This document shows, piece by piece, positions 33,859 to 44,158 of a DNA stretch of 64,000 nt. Under the pieces are notes generated by a model that was given only the letters and a program-made list of their open reading frames with translations, was not told where the DNA came from and did not search any database. The stretch spans positions 80,142,502 through 80,206,501 of the forward strand of contig CM036201.1 of assembly GCA_020631735.1 (NCBI GenBank). Reading direction: 5' to 3'. The DNA comes from Saccharum officinarum (lineage: Eukaryota; Streptophyta; Magnoliopsida; Poales; Poaceae). Position 1 is the stretch's first letter; each line of letters opens with the position of its first letter. The position numbers and the translations under genes were made by a program.

Positions 33859-33944
33859 GGCGGGAAACGAAACTGCAGCCCACCTTTACTCCCGGTGGGC
33901 TTCCCACCCGGGAGTAAAGGTGGCCTGCAGTTTCGTTTCCCGCC
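33859..33944. repeat. 41-bp near-perfect hairpin in CACTA
   Basis: Arms 33859-33899 and 33903-33944 are inverted copies with one mismatch and one bulged base and only a 3-nt CTT loop. The outer part (GGCGGGAAACGAAACTGCAG) is not the standard subterminal repeat. RNA from either strand would fold into a long stem. Confidence 0.85.
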
Positions 33945-34530
33945 TGTTTTAAGGAATAGTCTTGTTAAATACAATAGAAATGCAATAGTTTTTATTAAAT
34001 ACATAGTAAATTAAATAAAAGGCATAAAATTATTTTGTTAAAAATATGAATTTTATTTTTGTTTATTGCACATAGGAAAAATCGATAACCTAACTTTTTT
34101 TATTTTTTGTTAGAATTATGAAACAAGAACACCAGTGAGCTTCAAAATGTGCTGAGCTCGGGCTCGGGGAGGAAGGAGGAGACGGCCGATTTATAAAGGG
34201 AGAACATTTAGTCCCGGTTGATAGATCCAACCGGGACTAAAGGTAACTTTCCAACCCCGGGCGCAGCCACGGCCCGGGAGTAGACCTTTACTCCCGGTTA
34301 GAGCCACCAACCGGGAGTAAAAGTATACCTTTAGTCCCGGTTGGTGGATCCAACCGGGACTAAAGGTCCCTGCCACCTCTGTCTGGCGCAGTAGCCGTTG
34401 GGCAGGGACCTTTAGTCCCGGTTGGAGCCACCAACCGGGACTAAAGGTATTTCTAGTCCCGGGGGCAAAAAATTCCGGGACTAGAGCCCATTTTGGCCGA
34501 GGATCAAAGGTCTGTTCTCTACTAGTGGAT

Positions 34531-35771
34531 GGCATGATCATCAGACACTAAACAAGTCAACAATGCAAGTCTTTTCTCCTCTGCTCCTCCTTTTTGCAAG
34601 GCTGTTCCTGTGTGCTGTCCTAAACTTGCATCATTTGCTGTCGGCAACAAGCTAAGGACATAGGAAAAACACAGAAATAACAGTGTGCTAGCTAGAGCCT
34701 AGCTATCATCAAGCATTATATTAACCAAATGAAATGCTAGTATGCATTCTGCCACTGGCTTCACTCAGATATTTCTGTATCTGATTGCCTGCCTGGTGAA
34801 GCTTCCTTGTTTGATGGGCTACCCATCAAAAGATAACTTTAGCAGACAGGTAATGTGTGACTACTTGTTCAAGATTCTTATGTCACCAGCTTAATTAATC
34901 CACATGCATATATGGACATATGGTGTTAATAAAGTACTGTAGCAATCGAGCTCACCTCAACTGCCATCCTTGCAGGTTTGGGTTTCCGATGATGCTGGAA
35001 AGGACTGCCCAGTTTGTGCTTGTCTGCAAAAGAGAAATTAGTAACTGCTAAGAAATGAAGGCCGGTGGTGATAGAGAATCTTTGCGTTAATTCGTTCCTC
35101 CGATCCATTTGAGTATTTATGTTTAAACCTCAACGCCCTCCATATTTAATCATGCATGCATGTATATGTATGCAGGTTCTTCACTCAAACATAAACAAGG
35201 GATCACTGACACACACTCTGAGTGGGGTTTGGTTTGATGCAAGAGAACAGAATTTTGATTGAAAAAAAAGAACTAGAGAATTTGGCAAACATAGCAGAGA
35301 CAAATGGTGGTTGAGTTCACCTGAGTAATTAAGAACGGGTATCTTGGATTGTGTCCAGAATGTGAGATTTTATGTGAGATATATAATAAATAGCATGCAG
35401 GAGCATGAAATTCTACTGTTTGTTTGCTGAGGGTGCACGCAGAGACTAGAGGAAGAGGACAGCATTTTCTTCCAAAATTTTTCGCGACCGGGTTGTGCGC
35501 CCGTTTTTCATTAAGAGGAAAGAAAGTTAAGCTTACACAAACTGACCACGAGACCGACCCGCAGAGGCGAGAAACCTCACACCGGTACGGAGAGAAACCT
35601 ACCACCTAGAGTCTTAAAGCGTCTCTCCTTGTCATGTTGTTATGGGCCGGATTTGGACAATTCAGAAGGTGGAACGCGGTGGGTGACTTCAGGTAGGGTG
35701 CTGGTGCTGCTGCCCACATTGCTGGATCCTTCCGATTGCAATCTTTTGTGACATTGACACTGGACATGAAG
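34531..35771. other. No gene recognised
   Basis: 1.2 kb between the CACTA and element D. Short frames only and no diagnostic motif. It may be remnant host sequence. Confidence 0.4.
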
Positions 35772-35875
35772 TGTCGGTACCAACAGTACAGGGGTACCCG
35801 CACCTATCGTCAAAAAACTAACACGACCGAAACCGCAATAAAAGATAGCCCGCCTCAACCGCGTACCCAGTCAGT

Positions 35876-36125
35876 CTCGTACGAGGCCCGCTCGACGGGG
35901 CGCCTCGACCGCGCCCCGGCTCCGACTCGTACGAGGCCCGCTCGACGGGGCACCTCGACCGAGCCCCGGCTCCGACTCGTACGAGGCCCGCTCGACGGGG
36001 CGCCTCGGCCGCGCCCCGGCTCCGACTCGTGCGAGGCCCGCTCGACGGGGCACCTCGACCGCGCCCCGGCTCCGACTCGTACGAGGCCCGCTCGACGGGG
36101 CGCCTCGACCGCGCCCCATCCCGTG
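35876..36125. repeat. 50-bp minisatellite in D LTR
   Basis: Five copies start exactly at 35876, 35926, 35976, 36026 and 36076 (CTCGTACGAGGCCCGCTCGA then CGGGGCGCCTCGACC). It also occurs, indel-damaged, in the right LTR (49098-49320). It lies in U3, upstream of the TATA box. Confidence 0.92.
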
Positions 36126-36709
36126 CCGCAAGGTACCTCGACAGCGCTCCGACCCGCGCGAGGCTCGACCGCCCGCTGGGGAGAACTCCGACTCGCGTGA
36201 GCCCGGACCGAGCACCTCGACACCTTTTCTTTGCCTACCCCAGGACAAAAGCCGTAGCATTCAATGCGGTTACCCACTACCACCTACCGGCATGGCTGCG
36301 GCCAGGATCGACGTGGGAACAATACCCGTGTCAGATCTCACTGTTTTACCGCCCATCCCGTGATGGGAGGTGAAACCCGTCACTGTACCCACCTTACCGC
36401 GCACTGTTCACCATCATCACCCTCGAGGGAGGATAAGACAAGGCCCGTTCTCCGCGATATCGGGGATTCGGCCTTATCCATCTGGCCTCGATCCGGCCTC
36501 GACCCGGTCTCGACCCAGCCCCGACGCTCGACTTAGTTCAAAAGACGGTATGGCATGGCGCTCTGGGTCATTTTGCCATCTTGTCTCCCACGACGTCAGG
36601 GTGCCCAGGGATGGCCGGCCATTCCCAAGGCACGTCGCTACAGTCAACTCAACAGGAATCGACAAAGCATCACCTCAAGGCTCCCGGTCGTCTTGGCCTC
36701 CCCTCACCC

Positions 36710-36717
36710 TATAAAAG
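36710..36717 (+). promoter_or_regulatory. TATA box of D LTR promoter
   Basis: CCCTATAAAAGGGC lies ~320 bp before the LTR end, a normal U3/R position. Confidence 0.7.
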
Positions 36718-37029
36718 GGCAGGCCAGGGTTCAACGGAAGGCAGAGACGGAACGAAAAACACAAAACAGAAGATCGACATCTCAAGCAACCGCCTTTTTC
36801 CTCTTTTCTCTTTGAGACTTGGGCTCGACACCCTCTCTCGCATGCTTGTAACCCCTACACGAGCACCTCGGTGCAAGGAAATATAAACTTCTCCCCCCGC
36901 TGGACGTAGGGCCTTCTTTTGCCCGAACCAGGATAAACCCCCGTGTGTTCTCCTTGCATCACCATCCAGGAAAGAGACACGCAGCATTTACTCGTTGGTT
37001 TAGGACCCCCTCAGGTCCGAACACTGACA

Positions 37030-37048
37030 GTTGGCGCGCCAGGTAGGG
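37030..37048 (+). other. Primer-binding site of D
   Basis: GTTGGCGCGCCAGGTAGGG directly follows the LTR end. This is the primer site typical of grass Tat-lineage elements. Confidence 0.75.
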
Positions 37049-37090
37049 GATCGCTGCGTGAAAACGTTGCTTTCTCGCCTTTCTTCCTGG

Positions 37091-39460
37091 ATGGCTAACC
37101 CCGAACGCCCTATCCCGTTGGCCACGGTGATCTGGTTCGGGAGTTTGGAGTTCATGTCGCTCGGCTCTGGCTACAACATGGTCCTACTTCCGCCTAGGCA
37201 CCCAACCGATGAGGACTACGAGCTCTCCCAGCCCGGGGGAGCAATCCACCGGCACCGTCGCTCCAGGCGGGCGCGGGCCGCCCGACGACGACGAGCCCGG
37301 TACAACCACCGTCTTCACCCCGCGGAGGGCGATGGGGTCCCCTGGTCCGGCACCCCCTAGCCAGGCGCCAACCTAGATCTCCTTTTGGAAGGTTTGGGAA
37401 GGATGAGCTTGGCTGAGGGTGACATGCCGACGGAAAATCCCGCCGCTCCCCCGTCCGGTGAAACACCACTGTCCGGAGCATCCATTTCAGCACGGACAGC
37501 GACATCTTCATCACCATTCCCGTTTGGGCTAGACTCGGCTGCCCGGGTGTACGCATCCTCCGTGAGCACCCGCATGAGTGCTTATGAGGAACTCCCCGGG
37601 CACCATCTACGCTCCACTCTGGACCTCGTTGCATTCACACCGGCTTCTGATTATCGGGACTCTACGGAGACACCGGAAACAGAGCCCCGTGTGACTGCTT
37701 CTTTACGTCGCCGCCTCAGTGACGATTGGCAACGGCCACACATTCCCCCGTCATATTACTACTTTGGCGCTCCTGACTCCGACTCGGCTGATGACACCTA
37801 TGATCCGACCCGCGAGTGCTTTAACATCGACGTTGAAAGCACTTCGGAGTCAGAGGACGAAGAGCCAGTCGAAGGAAGGCACACGCCACCTCATGTCAAG
37901 CTTCCTGCCGAGCGAGACGAGCCTTAGTTCCTTGCGAATCAAGGAGCGCAGCTCGAACAGATTCGTGAGTTGCAGGACATGCTCGACGAGGAACGAGAAA
38001 ACCTGGATCTACTCCAACAAACCCTCGAGCGTGAGCGTGCGGAACACGCACTTGGCGGGAGAGCTCGCGAGAGAGCTCGCAACGTCTACCGTCGCATCGA
38101 CGAGGATCGGGCGGACGACCCCCCGGTTTTCGCCCGAGCCAGCCAGAACGTCGTCGCCGCCGCCATGCTCCTCCGCAACATGCCCGAGCCATCAAACCCC
38201 GACGCCCGTTGGGCTCCAGATGAAATCCGAGAACTCCTCGAGACCGCCGCCATGTAGCAGGCCGAGAGCTCTACCTCGAGGCGACGCGAGGCAGCCTCGG
38301 AGTGGATCCTCGAACCTTCCCGACAGGAGAGAGAAGCCTCGGTTCACCCCGAGCCTGCCCGGCAAAACCGGGTAGCACCGGCCCCTGAGCCCACTGGCAA
38401 CGACCACGAGCCTCGAGACACCCGTGGCAACATCGTCGAGCGCCGCACGCGCAAGCACGGTGACGGTGTGGCTCGAGGCTACCACGTCCACAGGGGTGGA
38501 CGCTACGACAGCTCGGAAGATCATAGCCCTTCACCCGAGCCCCCGGGTCCTCGGGTCTTCAGTAAGGCAATCTGTGAGACGGTGCCCCCGGCTCGGTTCC
38601 GCCCTCCCACGACTCTCACCAAGTACAACGGCGAAACCAAACCCGAGCTTTGGCTCGCCGATTTCCGCTTGGCGTGTTAGTTGGGTGGGGCCACCGACGA
38701 CCGGGTCATCATTCGACAACTCCCCCTGTTCCTCTCCGACACCGCCTGAGCCTGGCTCGAGGATCTCCCACCTCGGCAGATCCACGACTGGGACGATCTC
38801 GTGAGGGTGTTCGAGAGAAATTTCAAGGGGACCTACATGCGCCCCAGCAACTCGTGGGACCTCCGGAGCTGCAAGCAGAAACCAGATGAATCCCTCCGAG
38901 ACTACCTCCGACGCTTCTCCCGGCAGCATACCGAGCTCCCCAACATCACCGACTCCGACGTAATTACGGCCTTCCTCTCCGGCACCACCTGTAAGGAGTT
39001 GGTCCGAGAATTAGGCCATAACACCCCATTCACTGCCAACGGATTGATGGACATCGTCACCAACTTCGCCGCCGACGAGGAGGCGGTTGGTGCAATCTTT
39101 GGCGGCGACTTGGAAAGGGGGGAGCAGAAGGTCGACGATCCCGCGAGTTCCACCCGAGGCCCCAAGAGAAACAACCGCAAGAAGAAGAAAGGCCAGCAGG
39201 GCAAGCTCGAGGCCCCGGCCGACGAGCTCATCGCTGCTACCGAGCACAAGAAACCTCGAGGCCCCCCCGGCGGGGGCGTCTTCGACAAAATGCTCAAAGA
39301 GCCGTGTCCCTACCACAAGGGACTCACTAACCATAACCTCGAGGATTGTCACATGCTGCGCAGGTACTTCGGGGGTGCCGGCGCCAAGAAGGACGACAAG
39401 GAGGGCCCTAAGGGTGACGACAAGGACGGGAATTTCCCGAGATCCACGACTGCTTCATGA
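37091..39460 (+). pseudogene. gag: Gag of element D, five in-frame stops
   Basis: A single reading frame runs from ATG 37091 to TGA 39458-39460, interrupted by TAG at 37358, 37925, 38255 and 38678 and TGA at 38747. The N-terminal third is a low-complexity acidic region with a probable coiled coil (QIRELQDMLDEERENLDLL). The capsid-like Retrotrans_gag domain follows (FRPPTTLTKYNG, WLEDLPP, DDLVRVFERNFKGTY, LRDYLRRFSRQ). A lysine-rich stretch and the unusual Tat finger CPYHKG...EDCHML come last. Most stops sit where a glutamine codon CAG is plausible. Confidence 0.88.
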
Positions 39461-40353
39461 TCTACGGAGGGCCCTCGACCTGCCTCTCTACGCGCCAGCG
39501 CAAGCGAGAACGGCGCGAGGTCTTCTCCGTACAATCGGCAGTACCCCGCTTCCTTGATTGGTCCGCGGTGGCCATCACTTTCGACCGTGACGACCACCCA
39601 GACTACATCCCCAACCCGGGGGTCTATCCGCTCGTTGTCGACCCCGTCATCGCCAACACACGCCTCACCAAGGTGCTCAGGGACGGCGGAAGCAGCCTCA
39701 ACATCATCTACTCCCAGACCCTCGACCTTCTGGGGGTCGAGAGAGCGCGCCTCCAACCTAGCGTCGGGGGCTTCCACGGAGTCGTGCCAGGGAAACGGGC
39801 GGAACCCCTCGGGCGGGTTGACCTACCTGTTTGTTTTGGCACACCGGCCAACTTTAGAAAGGAGACTCTCACTTTCGAAGTGGTTGGATTCCGTGGAACA
39901 TACCACGCTATCCTAGGGCACCCATGCTACGCCAGGTTCATGGCAATTCCGAACTACACCTACCTCAAGCTCAAGATGCCAGGCCCAAACGGTGTCATCA
40001 CTGTAGGGCCCTCATATGAACATGCCTACGAGTGCGACGTCGAGTGCGTCGAGCACGGTGAGGCTGTTTTGGAGTTGGCGATCTTGGCTGCAGACCTCAA
40101 CGGTCTCACCAATACGATTCCTGACCCAAAACACCATGCCGGCTGCTTCGAGCCCGCCGAAGATGTCAAACTCGTACCCCTCGACCCCGCTGATCCCAAG
40201 GGAAAGGCACTGAGCATCAGTGCCACCCTCGATCCTAAATAGGAAGCAGTGCTCATCGACTTTCTCTGCGCAAACGTCGACATCTTTGCGTGGAGTCCCT
40301 CGGATATGCCGGGCATACTCAGGGAAGTCGCCGAGCACGCCTTGGAGATCTAG
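39457..40353 (+). pseudogene. pol: Pol: aspartic protease region, D
   Basis: Pol starts in the -1 frame relative to gag, overlapping as ATGA at 39457-39460. The family-like sequence continues upstream in this frame (EIHDCFMIYGGPS), so a one-base frameshift near 39430 is likely. The protease motif is LRDGGSSLNIIY, with DGG in place of the classic DSG/DTG; this is usual in Tat elements as I know them. VVGFRGTYHAILGHPCYARFM follows. TAG stops at 40240 and 40351 separate it from RT. Confidence 0.85.
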
Positions 40354-41169
40354 GCCGGATCCAAACCGGTGAAGCAACGCCTGCGTCGCTTCGATGAGGA
40401 GAAGCGCAGGGTCATCGGCGAGGAGATACACAAACTGTTGGAGGCCGGGTTCATCAAGGAGGTTCATCATCCCGAGTGGCTAGCTAATCCTGTATTGGTT
40501 AGGAAAAAGAATGGGAAATGGAGGATGTGCGTAGACTATACCGGTTTAAATAAAGCATGTCCGAAAGTTCTCTTTCCTTTGCCACACATTGACCAAATCG
40601 TTGATTCCACTGCGGGATGTGAAACTCTCTCATTCTTAGATGCATACTCCGGCTACCACCAAATCAAAATGAAGGAGTCCGACCAGCTCGCGACTTCATT
40701 CATCACCCCATTCGGCATGTATTGCTATGTTACGATGCCCTTCGGTCTCCAAAACGCGGGGGCAACGTACCAGCGATGCATGCAACATGTTTTCGGAAAG
40801 CACATTGGGTCGACCGTCGAAGCTTACGTCGACGACATCGTGGTCAAAACCCAACAAGCCGACAATCTGGTCAGCGACCTCGACGTTGCATTCAAGTGCC
40901 TCAGGGCAAAAAACATCAAACTTAATCCAGAGAAATGTGTCTTCGGCGTCCCACGAGGTATGCTTTTAGGGTTTATCGTATCCAAACGCGGCATCGAGGC
41001 CAACCCTGAAAAAATCTCTGCGATAACCAAGATGGGCCCCATCCGAGATCTAAAAGGCGTACAGAGGGTCACAGGTTGCTTGGCGGCACTCAGCCATTTC
41101 ATTTCGCGCCTCGGCGAAAAAGCACTCCCTCTGTACCGTCTCCTGAAGAAATCGGACCATTTTTCCTAG
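40354..41169 (+). pseudogene. pol: Pol: reverse transcriptase, D
   Basis: Gypsy RT that would copy element RNA. Visible motifs in order are VRKKNGKWRMCVDYTGLNKACPK, PLPHIDQIVD, FLDAYSGYHQI, the core YVDDIVVKT (catalytic YVDD), NPEKCVFGV and LGFIVSKRGIEANPEKI. The domain is full length with no internal stop between 40354 and TAG 41167. It would be inactive only through loss of the flanking polyprotein. Confidence 0.9.
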
Positions 41170-42198
41170 AACCTTGAGGCTGAGGAGGCTCTCACGAAAC
41201 TCAAAGCCACCCTCTCTAACTCATCGATCCTCGTCCCTCCAACACCGGGGGAACCACTCCTACTCTATGTCGCTGCGACATCACAAGTAGTCAGTGTTGC
41301 CCTGGTTGTCGAGCGGGCCGAGGAGGCACGTACCTTGCTCGTCCAGAGGCCAGTCTATTTCGTTAGCGAGGTGCTCTCAGAAACAAAGTGCCGATACCCA
41401 CAGATCTAGAAACTGCTATATGCTGTCATCTTGACGCGGCGCAAGCTCCGACACTACTTCGAGGGTCACCCGATTACTGTGGTTTCTTCTTTCCCCTTGG
41501 GAGAGATAGCCCAGAACCGGGAAGCCTCGGGTAGGATTGCCAAATGGGCGGTCGAACTCATGGGCGAGACATTGTCCTATGCGCCGCGAAAAGCTATCAA
41601 GTCACAGGTGTTAGCAGATTTTCTGGCTGAGTGGACTGACACACAACTCCCCCCTGCACAGCTTCAGGCAGAGCTGTGGACCATGTACTTCGATGGGTCA
41701 TTAATGAAAATGGGAGCAGGCGCAGGCTTGCTCTTCGTCTCACCCTTCGGGATTCACATGCGCTACGTCGTCCAGCTTCATTTCCCTGCGTCTAACAACG
41801 TTGCCGAGTACGAGGCACTCGTCACGGGGTTGAGAATCGCCGTCGAGCTCGAGGTCCGACACCTTGACGTCCGAGGCGACTCCCAACTCGTGATCGATCA
41901 GGTCATGAAGAGCTCGAGCTGTCGTGACCCCAAGATGGAAGCCTACTGCCAAGAAGTACAGCGCCTCAAGGACAAGTTTCACGGCCTCGAGCTCAACCAC
42001 ATCGCACGCAGGTATAATGAGGCCGCCGATGAACTGGCGAAAATCGCGTCCAGTCGAGCCACGGTTCCACCGGACGTCTTCACGAAAGACCTTCAGCAGC
42101 CGTCCGTGGACCTCGGGCCAGACGGAGGGGTTGGCGGGACGTCTCTTGACCCTCCACCTGAGGCGGAAGCCCCCTCGACCGGGGCAGAGGCCATGTAG
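41170..42198 (+). pseudogene. pol: Pol: dual RNase H region, D
   Basis: The first RNase H (41170-41580) is decayed, with TAG at 41407. The second (41660-42050) is well kept: MYFDGSLMKMGAGAG, NNVAEYEALVTGL, VRGDSQLVIDQV and HIARRYNEAADELA provide the D-E-D-D pattern of an added, archaeal/host-like RNase H. A second RNase H before integrase is characteristic of the Tat lineage. Ends at TAG 42196-42198. Confidence 0.85.
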
Positions 42199-43479
42199 GT
42201 GGAAGACTCGACTCCGCCGTCTGACCTCGAGCCTGACTGGCACGTCCCGTACCTCGACTACCTCGGCCAAGGGGACCTCCCCTCGGATAAGACTGAGGCT
42301 CGACGGATCGCACGCCGGGCCAAAACTTTTGTGATCGTGGGCGACAGCATAGAGCTCTACCGCCGTAGCCCTACTGGTATCCTCCAACGTTGCATCACAA
42401 AAGAGCAAGGCAGGAATCTGCTCGGCGATCTTCACTCGGGGGCTTGCGGTCACCACGCAGCACTCCGAACCCTCGTCGGAAACGCCTTTCGACAAGGATT
42501 CTATTGGCCGACCGCGGTCTCCGACGCTGTCAAGCTAGTACGCTCCTACGAGGGTTGTCAGTACTATGCGAGACAAACCCATCTTCCGGCACATGCCCTG
42601 CAAACTATCCCCATCACATGGCCGTTTGCCGTTTGGGGGCTCGACCTTGTCGGACCACTGAAAAGAACAACTGGCGGCTTCACTCACCTGCTCGTCGCCA
42701 TCGACAAATTCTCCAAGTGGATCGAAGCCCGCCCTATCACCAGCATCAGGTCCGAGCAAGCTGTGCTATTCTTCACTGACATTATTCATCGCTTTGGGGT
42801 CCCCAACTGTATCATCACAGACAATGGCACCCAGTTCACTGGCCGAAAGTTTTTGGATTTCTGCGACAACCACCATATCCGAGTGCTCTGGTCAGCCGTG
42901 GCTCATCCAAAAATAAACGGTCAGGTGGAACGTGCCAACTGCATGGTCCTACAAGGCCTGAAGCCCAGAATCTTTGACAAATTAAACAAACGTGGCAAAA
43001 GATGGGCTGTCGAGCTACCCTCGGTCCTGTGGAGCCTAAGAACAACGCCGAGTCGAGCCACGGGGTTCACTCCGTTCTTCTTAGTCTACAGGTCTGAGGC
43101 TATGTTACCAACCGATATAGAATACGGATCCCCAAGGTTGAAGGCATACAACGAAAGATATAACGACGCCACAAGACAGGACGCCCTCGACCAGCTCGAG
43201 GAAGCCCGAGATGTGGCTCTGTTGCATTCTGCCAGGTACCAGCAGGGTCTCCGACGCTACCACGACAGACACGTCCGCAAGCGTGACCTCAACGTCGGCG
43301 ACTTGGTGCTACGGCGGAACCAGAACACCAAGGGACGGCACAAGCTCACACCACCATGGGAAGGGCCGTACATCATCGCAGAAGTACTAAAGCCGGGCAC
43401 CTACAAGCTATCCAACGAGAAGGGCGAAATCCTCACCAACGCTTGGAACATTGAACAGCTACGTCGCTTCTTTCCTTAA
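42199..43479 (+). pseudogene. pol: Pol: integrase, D
   Basis: 426 residues open to TAA 43477-43479. The zinc-binding region is damaged but visible (HSGACGHHAALRTL, GCQYYARQTH; the CxxC is CQYY, so one cysteine is replaced). The catalytic core has the DDE triad: GLDLVGP, IITDNGTQF and HPKINGQVERAN. The C-terminal domain ends GDLVLRRNQ, WEGPYIIAEV and YKLSNEKGEIL. There is no chromodomain, which fits Tat and contrasts with families A and B. Confidence 0.9.
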
Positions 43480-44158
43480 AAAGCCTCGAGGCTCTGTATT
43501 TTCTTTTTCGTCAATAAAGAATACAGCGATGTTCAAACTTTCGTTTCGTAATGAGGAAGGATCGACCCTGCACTCCCAGAGTCGACCCTCCCTCGGGGCT
43601 GCAAGGGGGAACCCCCGGTCCCCGAAAAAACTTATGTTCTTTTTTAAATTTAAGAACCGCTTCTTAGATCGACTTCGCTGAAAGAGCACCCTAAGGTTCG
43701 AGAGGGCTCTCGAGTCTGGAGCATCACCTACGCCTCCGAGGCTACGGTACCTCCACTCACCCCTTACACCTTTTAGAGGTACGCCTTCACGATAGGAAGA
43801 TCTAAACAACGGTTCCTAAATTTAAAAAAGAACATACCCCCTGTCGCTTAGATCAGGCTCTCACACGATTTACAAGGCCGCAACATCACCCTGAAGCTCG
43901 AGGGTAGTTGAGCCGCGAGATCACTTACGCCTCCGAGGCTATGGTACCTCCACTCGCTCCCTTACGCCCAAAGGTGCAGCTGCGTGCTAAGTAAATCACG
44001 CGAGAACACAGTCCGAGCGATAAAGGGAAGAAAAGCTCGAATGAAACTAAATCAACCACGAACCGGTTTATGTTTCGAGTTTTTAAGGCCTCCGCGGCCG
44101 CCACGTCCAAAATTCGAAATACTAACTCATTACATGGGCCTTCATGCCCAGATTTGGC
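43480..44158. other. Non-coding spacer between convergent genes of D
   Basis: Holds a 27-bp inverted repeat (43633-43659 / 43810-43836) and a direct repeat of CTCCGAGGCTACGGTACCTC-type sequence near 43732 and 43930. Pol ends on its left, and the antisense gene ends on its right. Confidence 0.7.

Larger units (their letters stand above)
32776..34527. mobile_element. Complete non-autonomous CACTA transposon
   Basis: Starts CACTAGTACAGAG and ends CTCTACTAGTG, flanked by the 3-bp target duplication GAT (32773-32775 and 34528-34530). Both subterminal regions are packed with direct and inverted CCGGGACTAAAGG / CCTTTAGTCCCGG units and CCGGGAGTAAAGG variants. It encodes no transposase; the interior is a (TA)n tract, a GC-rich minisatellite and AT-rich filler. 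It would need an autonomous CACTA for movement. Confidence 0.93.
35772..37029 (+). repeat. 5' LTR of element D
   Basis: 1,258 bp, TGTCGGTACC to CACTGACA. Contains a 50-bp minisatellite, a TATA box at 36710 and the U3-R-U5 order expected for plus-strand transcription. Confidence 0.88.

Noticed and set aside
34926..35108. Small minus-strand ORF between the CACTA and D
   Set aside because: 60 residues with no recognised motif, no splice support and no neighbour context.
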